Numbered from the stretch's first letter, positions 48,681 through 61,265 are shown. The stretch: 64,000 nt of DNA from Zerene cesonia (GCF_012273895.1 NC_052122.1:10974001-11038000); one strand, 5' to 3'. Notes: a model not told the origin generated them from the sequence alone. Program-made: numbers and translations.

Positions 48681-49139
48681 TTAAATCCAAATCAAATGCC
48701 GTAAAGGATAAAAAGACAAAATATGTTGAACCTTCTCTAATAGAGGTAAGATAATGGATACCCTATTCGATGCATTTTCCCTTTAATACCTGGTTTCACC
48801 GAACGAGATCCAAACTAGTAAAATCAACAACTACACCATTATAAGTTTCCCTCGCGCTATTGTTCAAGCTATGAAGGATAATCTTGAAATTAATTTTAGT
48901 TCAGTTAGACAGGAACTTTTGTTGTTGGCGGACCGAGGTGCATAGCGATGCGGCGGCAGGTAATGACAGGTCTACACAAAGGCACAGAACGTCAATACCA
49001 TTCGGTATTTACGGATATCGTTTATAAGGGGAGGACGTAATGCTTATGATTGCGTAGTTAAGTTGTTCTTTGCAAATTGAAATAGTTTTAATTTCACAAG
49101 TATAAAGAACAGGTACATTTATTATATTGCTCAGACAAA

Positions 49140-49275
49140 TATACAAGGGAGTCGAGCACGCTTCGACCGACCAGCTCGCACCGGGGAAGTACCACACCCT
49201 CACAGGAGACCGGCGTGAAATAGTAGCGTAGCATGTGTTTAGTTTCCATTCTCTCAACCTTACCAATCTATTCCT
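49140..49275 (+). mobile_element. A-tailed SINE, 5' half
   Basis: Shares gtcgagcacgcttcg, cagctcgcaccggggaagta and gaccggcgtgaaatagtagc with 47640-47981, then ends in the pyrimidine-rich middle. Confidence 0.78.
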
Positions 49276-49894
49276 TCTTCTCTATAAATTTATGTACTCA
49301 TATAGATACGAGCTAATATGATTTGGTAATTCTCTCTAAATCGTAACTAGCTTTGTCCGTGATTATCAATATAACTAAAATTGAACTACATAAATCTTGC
49401 ACAGACTACAGACCACGCAAATTAATAGTCCACGTTACAAAGCATGTATAATCTGTGGCCTTTAGCGACGCTGTCGATTCGCATGCAAATTTATGTCTTC
49501 CTTCAGTCGCACTCAGTGTAATTACCATCGAAGAACCAATCTTTCATTCCCTCAATCTTTTTACAGTGGTCGCTGAAAAGTTTCTCCTTGTAGGCGCATA
49601 ATGAGCTGCCTGATGGATTTGTGAAAGTTTTTATGGTAGAGGCAGGCAAATGAGATCGTGCTCCGATAAATATAAACTTTAAGATGAGGATGATTTAAAT
49701 CTGTGTTTTAGTACTAACAAAGGCATACTATTGACATGTATTTGCTAATATGAGAAACATATACATATTTTTGACAATAAACCTAGCAAATTGTCAGAAC
49801 TACCTATTTAAATGGCAAAATGGTATCACAGCTTATAAAAAAAGAATCATATAAATCGGTTCATCAGTAAAAAGTTAAGTGTTAACAAACCCAA

Positions 49895-50200
49895 AAAAAG
49901 CAGTGGGCCACCACTCCATCAGTGGTGAGAACCTCGCCCCTCAAAATTGACAATTCGGGGTTCGAGATCGGGCGAGCGTGCAGGAAATAAATTGATTTTT
50001 CAATACACACATATGGATAATAGCACCACTGCTTAAAACTGTGAAGGAAAACATCGTGAGGAAACCGGCATGTCCAAGAATCAAAAAGTTCGACGAAATG
50101 GGACATCTGCCAACTCGCAGTTGGCCAGCGTGGTGGATCATGGCCTGAGCCCTCATAGGAGGCCTGTGACCCAGCAGAGGGAACATATATGGGCTGATGC
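49895..50200 (+). mobile_element. tRNA-derived SINE, near full length
   Basis: Pol III B-box-like ggttcgagatc (49959-49969) near the 5' end, then gtgaaggaaaacatcgtgag, gttggccagcgtggtggatc, atggcctgagccctcatagg and gacccagcagaggga, the typical order of this lepidopteran SINE. Confidence 0.8.
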
Positions 50201-50880
50201 TACCAAAAAATACAGTCGAATTGTTAAGCTCCTAATTTTTTGAAGTCGGTTGAAAATAAACGTTAGGTGTTCATAGGTTCTATATAATTTTGGAACATGT
50301 AAGTAAATGTTAGTTTTTGCAACATGGTAAACTCAGAAAACATCTTGAAGAACTATTATGTAGTTTCGAAGTTTAGTACCGACAACTACTTCGTGGAAAT
50401 GTTCACCTCAAAATTGTTATGTGAGTTTATATATGTACGAAGGAATACGAAGGAATATTTTTTTTGTTGTTTTGCTATTTAAAGTAATACATTGAAATGT
50501 AGGTACCTACTACAGAATATAGCCCAGAGGCTATCACTAAATACCCTTCTATTCTAAGTTCCAATCTGCCATTATATATAACCTGTTGTCATCATTCGTC
50601 AAAATGGAACTCCAAGTTAATAATTTCCGCGGCATTCACGTCCCGGAATAATAATCAACGTAAAAGCGGGAATTTCATAAAACATTAACAGCCGATATTT
50701 GATTAACGTCTTTGTTAATTTTATTGTTGTTTTCGTGTACAACGTAATATCGGCGGAGTGATTAATTTTATTGTTATAAAATTTTCCACGCCATTTCCTT
50801 ATTGGCGCGAAATTGGGAGATCGATGGCGAATTGAGTAGGAAAATATTGAAACATCATTATTAGTTCATTTTATATTGTA

Positions 50881-51092
50881 CTAGCAATCCCGGCGAACTC
50901 CGTTTCGCCACCAGATGGCTGTATGTGAAAAATGATTGTCCCACTTTTCAGTTGAAATGTTTCCTGAATTTTCTTTGCTATAAACCTCACGACGCCCAAG
51001 ACCTTTCCAACGAATGCAAAACCGTGGAAATCGGTTCGTGCGTTCTGGAGTTATAGCGTCAGGAAGGAAAACCCGACTTATTTTTATATAGT
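50881..51092 (-). mobile_element. Helitron-like short element, family 3
   Basis: Plus strand opens ctag|caatcccggcgaactc preceded by A, so the element ends CTAG|T on minus. Internal gtggaaatcggttcgtgcgt and tctggagttatagcgtcagg; ends near ttatatagtaga. Confidence 0.6.
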
Positions 51093-51817
51093 AGATATGT
51101 CTTTGTTTTCAAAGGAACAAATTACAGAATTCCACGTAGGATCTTTTATGTGAAAACTGCGTTACTTTAAAATCTTTTAAGTTAAATTTTAGGAATCCCG
51201 ATTTGTAGGGATTAAACTATTCTTCAAACAATAAACAAAGTTTATCTCATATTAATACCTTGTTTTTCCTGATCTAAGGAAAATTTAAAACTCCTTATAA
51301 GAATATAATAAAGAGCGTCGAAGCCGTAACAAGTCACACGTAATATTCCGGGCGCAATTTCAATCTCCACTAGAAATTCCATATGAAGAGACCCAACAAC
51401 AGAACGCTCGACCCATAGCGAACGTAGGTCAAACAGCAAACGAATTTGCGACTTCTAGTTGAGATTGTTTAACTATATCTGCAGTCTTTCAAAGAGGCAG
51501 CTATTAAAAACCAAGAAATCATTCTAATAACGATATGTCTGTTCCACACTTACAAGTACAATGCCATGTAGTTGCATATTACATACAGATATTGCAATTT
51601 AATATTGAAAGCAAACATGCAAACATAACAGAACGGATATTATCTAGATTCTAGGCACAAATCAACACAGTTATTTGTACTCCAAAATACACCGAGGTTT
51701 GATCGGCGGAATAATAAACGTGAACTTAATAATACTGTTTTTGGAAATACAATTTTGGGGATGAAGAGTTTAGAACAGGAATATAAGCTAAATCCTACTA
51801 TCCTACTATTCTACTTA

Positions 51818-52014
51818 TCCTACTAATATTATAAATGCGAAAGTTTGTAAGGATGTGTGTGTGTTTGTTGCTCTTTTACGCAAAAACTGAACCGATTGCA
51901 ATGAAATTTGGTATGTAGGCAGCTGGACAACTGGAATAACATATAGGCAAGTCCGTGTCCCGATATTCCTACGAGATACGGACTTACGCGGGTGAAACCG
52001 TGGGGCGTAGCTAG
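51818..52014 (+). mobile_element. Lep1-like non-autonomous Helitron with intact ends
   Basis: A|TCCTACTAATATT...GTAGCTAG|T: both Helitron insertion-site rules are met. A stem (cgcgg-gtgaaa-ccgtg, one mismatch) lies about 10 bases before CTAG. 197 bases, no coding capacity. Directly followed by (TA)n at 52015-52030. Confidence 0.85.
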
Positions 52015-52030
52015 TATATATATATATATA
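52015..52030. repeat. (TA)n microsatellite at a Helitron 3' end
   Basis: Eight TA units directly after CTAG. A second ctag followed by tatatata lies at 52216-52228. Confidence 0.8.
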
Positions 52031-53084
52031 AATACGTGAAGGTAAGCAAAAAAGGAATACAAAGGTTTTTGTACTCTTTTAAAGTAAATTCCGTGGACAT
52101 GTATAGTTAGGATTTTGGTAGACGTATAGTTTATATAAATAACAAAGTGATAAAAATATTTAAGCATAAAGTCAACAAAACAAAAAAAAACACTTAAACT
52201 ACAATAGTTCGACGGCTAGTATATATATACTCTTTTGTTTGTCATTATGGTCGAATTTTGGCTGGGACTATATTTTAGTTTTAAATATAATAGTTACCAT
52301 TATTAGGCAGATATAAGGGGAAAATGGATGACAGCAAATCTCACTCAACCGAAATAAAATGAAACAAGAATCTATTCTTATGCATTTCAGAGTCGGGCCA
52401 GACTAATTGAATTTCCGAATTTGGAAGTCAGGGTCAATTAAATGCTAGTTTTATTCTAGGAATATGAGGTCACAGTTTTGTCTCGTAGGGGACAGATTCA
52501 AGGTCCAACCAAGTATAGACGAGGTCTCATCGATTTCTTCAAGTTTATAAATGTGTACCATAAATATTTTCTATTACATGCTACATGATTACAGAAGTAA
52601 TGGTTTCAGAATCTACGTCAAAATACGAGAATAATAAATAACGTCTTACTTATTTATCCCATTTTGAGTTTAAAATAATAAAAAAATATTTAAATAGGAA
52701 AAAGGAATATCATTCCTAGAAGGTTTTCGCTTCACCAATTGGCTGGATATAACCGATGTCATCCGATATTGTTGGTCGGTCGTAGATTTATCATAGCATA
52801 CTGTATCGGAAGCATCAATAGGATACCTGACATTTCTCTAAGACAGAGCCTTATTGAAATTGCCGTTTCAGTTTTCAGAACCAATCAGTAAACTGAGGGC
52901 CGTTTGAAACAAGAAACACACACATGTAAAGGTCTTGTAAAAATTGTATGCTGTGTAGGTGTGTGTTTCTTTATTAAGAATTATTATAAAGATTAAATAG
53001 TCGTAGGTATATTTTTGTATTTATAAGATAACAAAATCAATTCTCCAGGTTTATACTCAAGTCTAATCGAGATAATTAGATGAT

Positions 53085-53260
53085 AAGGGGGGAGGGGGAG
53101 CGAGAGACCGTTTCGTTTTCCTCACCCATGAAAGTCCATTCCTTAATTCCCGCCGGTAATCCTTTCCTTATTCCATATCCCTTAAAAGCATGTATCAACA
53201 TGGACGGTGGTCGCTAAAGATTAGGCGAAGCACCAGCTGAGCTGCCCACTCTAATATTAA
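53085..53260 (+). mobile_element. A-tailed SINE, 3' half
   Basis: gagaccgtttcgttttcctc, gtccattccttaattcccgc, atcaacatggacggtggtcg, ttaggcgaagcaccagctga and gctgcccactc align in order with 47770-47960. Confidence 0.72.
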
Positions 53261-53937
53261 AGCAAACAGAAAATGGTCATTATATATTATACCAGGCTAT
53301 AAATTATGTGAGCGTCTCATTAATAAACCGGAGATAATGAATGGCTATTTCTTTAATATCTTAAATGATGTTAAAAAAATCAACTGTAGGAAGATAATAA
53401 ATAATTGAATGTCCATTCACAAGATGTTTATAGGAGGACACGAGTCGATCATTGAAAGCAGGAACAGAGTTAACAAAGCCCAAAAGAATGGATTGATTAA
53501 GAAATGTAAGAAAAACATCCTTAACAATAGACCAACCAGCTCAGTCAGCTAGATTCAAATAAAAGAAATATGTGGCATAAGCGCGGCGGACAATTACTTT
53601 CTGGCTGACAAATAAAAGTAATCAATTTCGCAGTAATAATATTAATGGGTCTCGTTAAATTATCGGAAAATACTGGGAGGCTATTAACGTAACCATTTGA
53701 TCGTGATTGGTCCACCGTCAGTCACCTTTTCGTGAGTCGCCTAGATTTTACGTCAATTTTCTTTGACTCGTGCGTATAGATGAATCTACACTTTCTATTG
53801 TGAAATGATAATTGTGCCTTCGATATGGCATAGGCAATATTTGCTTTCCTTTACCCTTAAATTGGAAGATTATTGCTCTGTTTCATGGCTTTTGAATATT
53901 ATGTTCTGTTTAGTTTATCGGGCTGTTTCAGTAATAC

Positions 53938-53998
53938 TCTTATATAGTTTATAGTTATATAGTTTATACTATTTTATAGTTTTACTCTTATATAGTAG
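53938..53998. repeat. AT-rich degenerate tandem repeat
   Basis: Repeats of a 12-14 base unit resembling ttatatagtttatag. Confidence 0.6.
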
Positions 53999-56423
53999 AG
54001 ATAATTTTTGTATTTTTGTATGTTTGTGAAAAACCAACCAAAAAATAAATAAGTAAATAAAAATCTCGCCTTTGTTTGACCAGGTTTTCATTGATAGAAC
54101 ATTTTTCAAAACACATCGAGACAACTTTACCAAGTGCTGAGGACGAAGTCCTTCAGAAGACCTCAAACTGTATATCAAGATGCATTGATTTTTAATTCAG
54201 TTATCGCAGGCCCGACACACGAAGCAGGGAACATAATTGAAGCAATCGAAACTTGATAGACTGTAAACTCAATGATTATGGTCTCACCGCGGCGGGGAAA
54301 CACATCCTCAGTACAGTTACCATGGTTACGAGTCTGGAAATTATATTGCGATGTCTATTACTATTATAACTCCTTGCAAGTAACACATATGATGATGAAA
54401 TGTGTCTGTAAATGTGTATTGAAAATTTTCAAAACAATTGCTACTGAATGAATAAGTGCACGAAAATTATTTACCTTCTTAGAGAACCAAGGTGAACATC
54501 AGTGAAAGCAAAATGAAAATCGGTAAAGTTGAATTAAATTAAATTAAAATTTCTTTATTTGTTTCAAAAATTTTACATAATATGGTTACATATACTGCAT
54601 TGAACCCCACACTAGGATCCCCTGTGTTGTGAGGCAGTAGATTTTGTATTAAACTATCTTTAAACTATTTAATTTTTAAACGTAACTGTGTAATGGACCT
54701 CACTACATAGAAATTCAAAGGAAATCGTACAGGCGTATAGGTGGCCAACGTACTGTGTACGTAACGTGGCTTCGTCTGCAGTCGGCGGCTGACAATTGAT
54801 TTATCGTTGAATTTCAGATTCACGCTCTTAGCATTTTAGAAGATACCTCAGCTGCCCAGCTTTACTATATAAATGGCACTTAATGTTTTTTAATCAGCAT
54901 TTAAACACAGTCGCTTAGTCTTGATAGTTTTTATTTACACAAAAATAATTATAGTGGTGGCTTAGAGGTTGGGACCCCAGATTCGAATAGAAACTAGAAC
55001 ACATTAAAAAGTAAAAAAATAAAGCCAAGTCGAGGTCGGTGCTAATAATTAAAACATTTAATACGAAGTACCGACGAGTTTATGAATTTAAGACAGATAA
55101 ATTATTTTTTTAATCACAGTTTATCTATGACATTTATATATTATGTGCATTCATAAGCCAAATAATATTTTGTGATATGGTTTAAAACAAACCTCTAACA
55201 AAGGTCATAACAGTTCCGTAATTCCGTACTGCATTCTGTTGATATGCTAGCATCGCATTTAATGTATAATTTTACAAAGAGTGTCGTGGATGTCCCATTG
55301 TCGGGGCCAAGGATTATTATAATACGAACAAAGGAGGTCTCATTGAGCTTGGGCTGTTCAGAAAGCAACGGAACTTCTTAAATTATACCGCGAATAGTCA
55401 TGATATTCACAAATGATTCTCTAAATCGGTACTATATGAATAATTACACATTTTTGTCTCTTTATGTACTTTAAATGCGAATTAATGAATTTGATTTCTA
55501 GTTCTGCCCATATAATATACATCCAGGTCATTATTTAAAATGAATAAGTTCCAATTTGTATAATCTATGGATATACTGAACTGTTTTTAAAGTTTATTTT
55601 ACGAATATAAAGCGACGTTATCTGTGAATGCAATAGGTTATGTTTTCTTTTGTTTATTCCCGAAATCTTTAAACTTAGGAAGTCAGTAATATTGTGGCTT
55701 TCATGTTTTCAATAAGAATATACTTTAATTAGACATTTGCGATTGAAATAATAAAAAAACATCATACTAAAGTACTTAGCTTTATATATATAGTATAACC
55801 TTATATTACGCACATTACATAACTTAAAATTTACCGTAATAATCAATAAACTTTAATTAAATACAAATTATGATGATGGACACGTCGTTAAACTAACATT
55901 GTTCAATTATTATGCACAATGCACCGCTGTGGTATCCGGACAAACAAACACAATATGTGACCTTTTACCGCGTTACTGTACTTTCTCATTTATTTGGATA
56001 TTTATAATATATTAATAGATGTCTATATATAGATTTTGTAGGGAATTTAATCATCATAGGTTGCACTTAGTACAAAAATTAAATTTTATTCTGTGGTGAT
56101 TGCAATACTGGGAAAAATCATGTGACGCCTTAAAATGTTTACAAGCAAAAAACGGGTAATATAAGTTTTAGATTTATCATTCTATTTGAGTTTCAATAAT
56201 GATTATCCAACAGATAAGCATTAAATTAACTTGAATAACAACACTTTCAATACCTTTTATGTATCTGTAATACAAGTCCTCCCAAGAAAGTTAGTGAAAC
56301 CTTAAGAAATTTTGAACAAATTTTTTTTTCCATTCTTTCAAAATTTCTCATTTAAAAAGCATTTCAATGCTATAAAATTAAAAATTAAAATTATTGAAAC
56401 CTTATCATGAATTTTCTTTGTCA

Positions 56424-56474
56424 TTATACCGAATTTTTACCTACAGTATTACTGTAGGTAAATATTCGGTATAA
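56424..56474. repeat. 51-base near-perfect palindrome
   Basis: Arms 56424-56448 and 56450-56474 are complementary at 24 of 25 positions around a single T (ttataccgaat-tttacctacagta). It could extrude as a cruciform or be the fold-back remnant of a terminal inverted repeat. Confidence 0.9.
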
Positions 56475-57174
56475 GTGAATAGTTTTTCATGTTAATATGC
56501 ATTAAATAAATCATTATACCAGTTGTAATGCAATAGTAACTTCATCTCTAATTCACGTTCATTGCGTCTATCATTTAATTAAGTTACAAAATGAATTAAA
56601 GCTACAGATAGCGAAATAACTTTCAGCTTAATCAAAACCAATTTTCGAGTCGAACGAATCACGAGAGTGCCTACTCAAAACTCATTCAAATTAATTCATT
56701 TTAAAGAATGATATTGCAGACCTATTATTTACATTCTATTTTAAATTTTTATCTAATTGGTCCGCATGCATAATTTGGTCGTAAGTTGTTATGAACGCGA
56801 GCGTACAAAGAGCAATTTGTACAGTCGTGGAATTATCATAATCCTATTGTACTACTGTTGGTTGTATGCGCCTCGTTATAAGTTTTATTCATTGGACGCT
56901 ACTGGTACAGTGAACGTCGAAAGTTTTGTTCCAGCATATAGTGTTCGCTGGAACCTACAGGTGTTATCGTCTCGCTGTCTGTAAAGAACTTTGCAATTTA
57001 TCTAAGCTGTTGTAATGAAGTATGACAATAGATTTGCGTTTCAACAATTAAGCACTATTTCTGATAGCATATAATTGCTATTATTTGATATACGAAATTC
57101 GTACCAGTGTATAGAGATTAATTAAGAAAATTCGCCTACCGTAGATAGTCATAACACCTAGTGGCGCACAGCAC

Positions 57175-57355
57175 GCGAAGTGTTGTCCCTAGTGTAGTAG
57201 ATGACATGCCGTTTTACTGGTCGATTTTCTTTGTGGTCTAGTAGGTGATCAGCCCTGTGATCCTGTGTATGATTTCTTTTTTTGTGAGTCCCCACCGGTC
57301 ATCGAATACAGGACCCCTCGTCTCTATGCTCACGTGTTAGCCACTGTACCAAGGA
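57175..57355 (-). mobile_element. tRNA-derived SINE, minus orientation
   Basis: On the minus strand, TGGTACAGTGG (57351-57341) matches the pol III A box and TATTCGATGACC (57308-57297) is a decayed B box at the usual spacing. The body continues leftwards and ends near the reverse of gcacagcacgcgaagtgttg. Confidence 0.72.
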
Positions 57356-57397
57356 GGGTCAAAGGAAGATTACTCCAAATTCTAGAAAGTATTCATT

Positions 57398-57577
57398 TAT
57401 ACTATTTATTATAAAGCAGTAAAGTTTGTGGCTTTGTAGGGGATAATCTCTGGGTTAGACCCAACCGAATTGAAAAATTCTTTTACCAAATAAAACCACT
57501 AAACATGAGTGTCATAGACTATACTTAGTTTTTATATACCCGGTATAACCCCAGGCGGATCCGGGGCGAGCGGCTAG
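57398..57577 (+). mobile_element. Helitron-like short element
   Basis: tatactatttattataaagc start, gtaaagtttgtggctttgta, and 3' end ggatccggggcgagcggctag|t with a GC-rich hairpin. Confidence 0.6.
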
Positions 57578-58107
57578 TGCTGTATTCTCAAAATTTATTT
57601 GAGTTAAATTATCAAATTAATTATAATTTAATATGAGTTTGCATTAATTTGGCGGGACATTCCAAATTACGTATTTTGTATTCCTATTAAAATTTCAAAC
57701 AATGGCTTGTTAATTACTTCTGCCTTTATATGTGAGCATTTATGTTAAACTTTGGCAAATAATTAAGTTTTGATACATACTACTGTTCTCTATTTATACA
57801 CTTATGTACAAAAACTATTACTTGCATATAATATGTATATTCAAGTGTGTGTATGTCTCAATGAATGTTCATTTAGACACATTAATTATCTATTTAAAAT
57901 TCAATAAAATATAAAAAGCACAAACATTTTCTATAATTGTTCAATATGTGAATCAAATATGTGAGAACGAGCGAAGTATGTTTTTATTCAATAAAGTTAT
58001 ATACAAAGGGACACACACCCTCAGACGAAAATTTGAGATGTCCACTTAAAATTGTTTTGTCATGGGTCCTCGATGTTATCATTTTGGGTTTTGAGTGATA
58101 CCTCAGT

Positions 58108-58121
58108 GTTGCCATGGCAAC
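58108..58121. promoter_or_regulatory. Perfect RFX X-box palindrome
   Basis: GTTGCCATGGCAAC, a perfect match to the palindromic X-box bound by RFX-family factors, which in insects drive ciliary genes. No gene start is recognised nearby. Confidence 0.4.
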
Positions 58122-58202
58122 GCAATAAAAGTGACACGCGTGATGCAGGAAAAGGTTGATATGTATGGTGAATTATATGACAACTGTGAAAGTACTTAAT
58201 TA

Positions 58203-58376
58203 CTAGCTGCGCCCGTTTCCCGTAGGAATATCGGGATAAAAGGTAGCCTTTATGTTGTTTTAATTGTCCAGCTATCTACGTACCAAATTTCATTGCAATT
58301 GGTTCAGTAGTATTTGCGTGAAAGAGCAACAAACACACACATCCTTACAAACTTTCGCATTTATAATATTAGTAGG
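58203..58376 (-). mobile_element. Lep1-like non-autonomous Helitron, minus orientation
   Basis: A|ctagctgcgcccg at left (minus CTAG|T), tcgggataaaaggtagcctt, accaaatttcattgcaattg, cgtgaaagagcaacaaacac and catttataatattagtagg at right. The 5' terminal T is mutated. Confidence 0.82.
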
Positions 58377-59749
58377 TTGTTGTTACGCATGTATGAAGCA
58401 CTGTATTAGATTAGTTTTTATTTATGGGTTAAGACTTAAGATATAATGCGATGGGTCAGAGCGAGCAGAGTGGAGCTGTAACGCGGTACGTAACGCAGTA
58501 TACCATCTCATAAAATCATGGGATGGTAAACTGCAGGAAAATGATGACACTTGATTAAGATGCACTGGACCTCATTAGGAAAACTGAGAGTATTGTGAAA
58601 AATTAGTCTCTTTCGATAGTATGTATTGTCATTAACAATATGTAACAAATTCCACCGTATGTGTGTGTGTGAGAGTGTGAGTAATTTTAAGAGTTTAACT
58701 AATTATCCTTATTAGTATCGCCAGGATTAAATAATTTTCTTATGTAAGTCAGACAATTTAACGATTCTGTACCGAATTCAAACTTGAATTTGAGGTTTTG
58801 AACGCTTCATTTTTTGTTTTACACGTCTTTATAGTTATAATATTTTTAATAATAATAACAATGCAATTAATTTGTACTGAAGCCGTAGAGTTTTTATTCG
58901 AATTGAATCATCATATTATAGAACAGAGTAATATAATAACGAAGTTTTTTTTAATCCTCGTTATTTGAAATTTAACATGTTATAGTTACTATGGCGAAAT
59001 CTCCCCTGTCTAGATTTAGGGTGCCTGGATTGTCTGACCCTTTCAAAACCCTCTCAACAAAGGGGTAAATGTTTGGGGTGATACATTATGTATTCGATAT
59101 ATAATCTACTTACTGTTGTAACCATCCAATTGTGTTTTGTTTATTATAAAAACGACATCCCGCGGTGAGTTTTAGACATTATTGATATAGGATATATTAG
59201 CCTAAAATGGTAAGTATCTGGAGTAGAATATATAGAGCTGAGCGTTATGTTTTACGTTTAAGACGCATCGACACCTAATCAATTTGAATGTTGAGAGAAA
59301 AACGGGGGCTTTCCTTTTCTCTTGCTTTTTTTTTGTTAAAATAAATACGAAACACAGACACCAGACGACTACAAATAAAATCATTAAACTACTTAGACAA
59401 AAACTGTTAAATTATTTTGTTGTTTAAACTTGAAATTGATAGCCTGGCGTCTCCGTTGCGAGAGACGGCGCTCAATTCCCAATTAAAATATCGTGTGACT
59501 CGTGATTTCAAGGGGATTTTTAAGGATTGCGTGTTTACGTTAGTCTTATAAACGCATTCTGTACTGTTATTGGTCGATTGATCTTGGACACAACAAATAT
59601 TTTATGGGATTATCTTATTTTCCTATTAGTAGCTACAATGTAACAAATCAATGATAAGAAAATTCTGTTCGTATCTTTTTAATTTTAAGAAGCCGATTTT
59701 GCTTTAGGTGATATATCGATTTACATAATATGTCTTCTTTTATCTACAA

Positions 59750-59883
59750 TAATAAAATACTACTACCGGTCCGCCCGTGGTATATAGCCTTCCTCAATCT
59801 AACACTGAAAGAATTTTTCAAATCGGACCAGAAGTTTCTTAGATTAGCGTTCAAATAAACAAACTCTTCAGCTTTATAATATT
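59750..59883 (-). mobile_element. Short non-autonomous element
   Basis: accggtccgcccgtggtata, gaaagaatttttcaaatcgg, accagaagtttcttagatta and aactcttcagctttataata then ttagtata. Abuts the next element head to head. Confidence 0.65.
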
Positions 59884-60046
59884 AGTATAGATTGTAAAGA
59901 CGAAAATTTTGTATTTATTTATGATTGTTTTCACGCAAAAACCACTGGATCGATTTCAAAAATTCTTACACCATTAGAAAGCTACAACTTCACTGAGTGT
60001 CATAGCTTAAATATGTACCACAGACGATGACGGGGCGAACAGCTAG
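59884..60046 (+). mobile_element. Non-autonomous Helitron-like element, family 2
   Basis: Same block order as 41511-41682: attgtaaagacgaaaatttt, gttttcacgcaaaaaccact, acaacttcactgagtgtcat, and cggggcgaacagctag|t. Confidence 0.65.
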
Positions 60047-60218
60047 TTTTTCTTTCCAGAAAAGAAGAGCTGTCTTTACGTACAATATAAATTTATTTTC
60101 CAAAACCACTTTATTTTGTAGTTCATTGAGTGAGAGCTTGTATTGAAAGATAAAAATTACACATAACATTGTAATCATACCTTAATTAAATACTTCATAT
60201 TAATTGTGAGTATCTTAC

Positions 60219-60290
60219 CTAATTTATTGGAAAAACCCTCTCCAAACTCTTCCACGATTCCTTTTGAAGTGTTGTCTTGTTTCAGGCCTT
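60219..60290 (-). CDS. Candidate internal coding exon, gene uncertain (possibly upstream Evi5)
   Basis: A 72-base segment flanked by acceptor ttgtag (60293-60291 end) and consensus donor GTAAGATA (60218-60211). In the only open frame it reads GLKQDNTSKGIVEEFGEGFS then NKL, phase 1 in and phase 1 out. It has no ATG, so a first exon would lie further right. The phase-1 end could join Evi5 exon 2 across about 34 kb, making it an alternative 5' exon, or it may belong to another gene or be chance. I do not recognise the peptide. Confidence 0.35.
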
Positions 60291-61034
60291 CTACAATTTA
60301 TAAACGAGTAGAGTGAGACAATAATTCAGTGGAAAGTTGATTTAAAAGAAATTGAAGTCGATTACAAAGTATCAAAACAAACGAAAGAACTTTTAAGTAT
60401 TCCACACAATGGCAAAAGTCTATTATGTCTATTTTGTTTTCTTCAAGTTTTCTTCAAGACGAGGAAATCGTTAGTTCAATTGAAATAAACGCGCCTAACC
60501 AACACAACAAACAATAAAAAACACACAATGGAAATGTCAAACAAACTCACGTGGCTTAAAACTTCGGTTACATTATTTGTAAGTATTCTGCAAACAAAAT
60601 AAGGCCTGTTTAACACTACTCGCAGTTGTTTATTGGTTACATTTGGCACCAAACACGTGCAGCTCTGGGATACATGATATCGCGGGTAGCACTATATTCG
60701 GTGTATCTAAACGACTTTGACCATCCGTGGCGGTGCGGCTGCAGGCTTCGATTTCTATGCAAAAAGTCAGGAACTAAACGAAGTGAGCAATTTGAATATT
60801 AAACTCGATGTTATTAATTATCCGTGTACTATTTATATCACTATTGCAAACTTTTACAAAACAAAAATACGTGAAATGCGACTTTCAGACTATGCCACAA
60901 TATATCAGATTGCATATAGCTTAAAATAAAATTGCCCTCATACATTTTTATGGTCATACTGTAAGAAATAAAAAGTGGGGTGTGTTGAATATTAGTTTGA
61001 TCGTAATAAGAATGTACTATATTCTATCTTTATT

Positions 61035-61265
61035 CTCTCTGCTTTGAAGCCGGAGGCCCATATCCTTTCCTTACCCTTCCCAATCTTTACCTTTATTCCT
61101 CTCGTCAATCCTTTATTAATCCCTTCCCAAAAAGTCGGCAATCCATTTGTAGAGGCGTAAGGTCTGCGACTGACCTTAAGTCTCTCCAAATGTTCATGGG
61201 CGGTTGAAGCGTCTTACTATCAGGCGACCCACCAGCTCCATTGGCGACCATGACATACAAAAAAT
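61035..61265 (+). mobile_element. A-tailed SINE, 3' two-thirds
   Basis: gaagccggaggcccatatcc, tttccttacccttcccaatc, atgttcatgggcggttgaag, ctatcaggcgacccaccagc and gcgaccatgacat then a short A run. The open frame antisense to it is spurious. Confidence 0.78.

Larger units (their letters stand above)
30195..60218. other. Gene-poor region, 5' of Evi5 exon 1
   Basis: Thirty kilobases of AT-rich DNA with many short mobile elements and no convincing exon in either strand. It is intergenic, or a long 5' intron of Evi5 if the 60219-60290 exon belongs to it. Reading frames of 60-155 codons here are low-complexity, lack splice or start context and resemble no family. Confidence 0.5.

Noticed and set aside
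60546..60594. Possible 37-base micro-exon (tttgcag ... ccac|gtgagt, minus)
   Set aside because: Does not join the 60219-60290 exon without an immediate stop and has no usable ATG.
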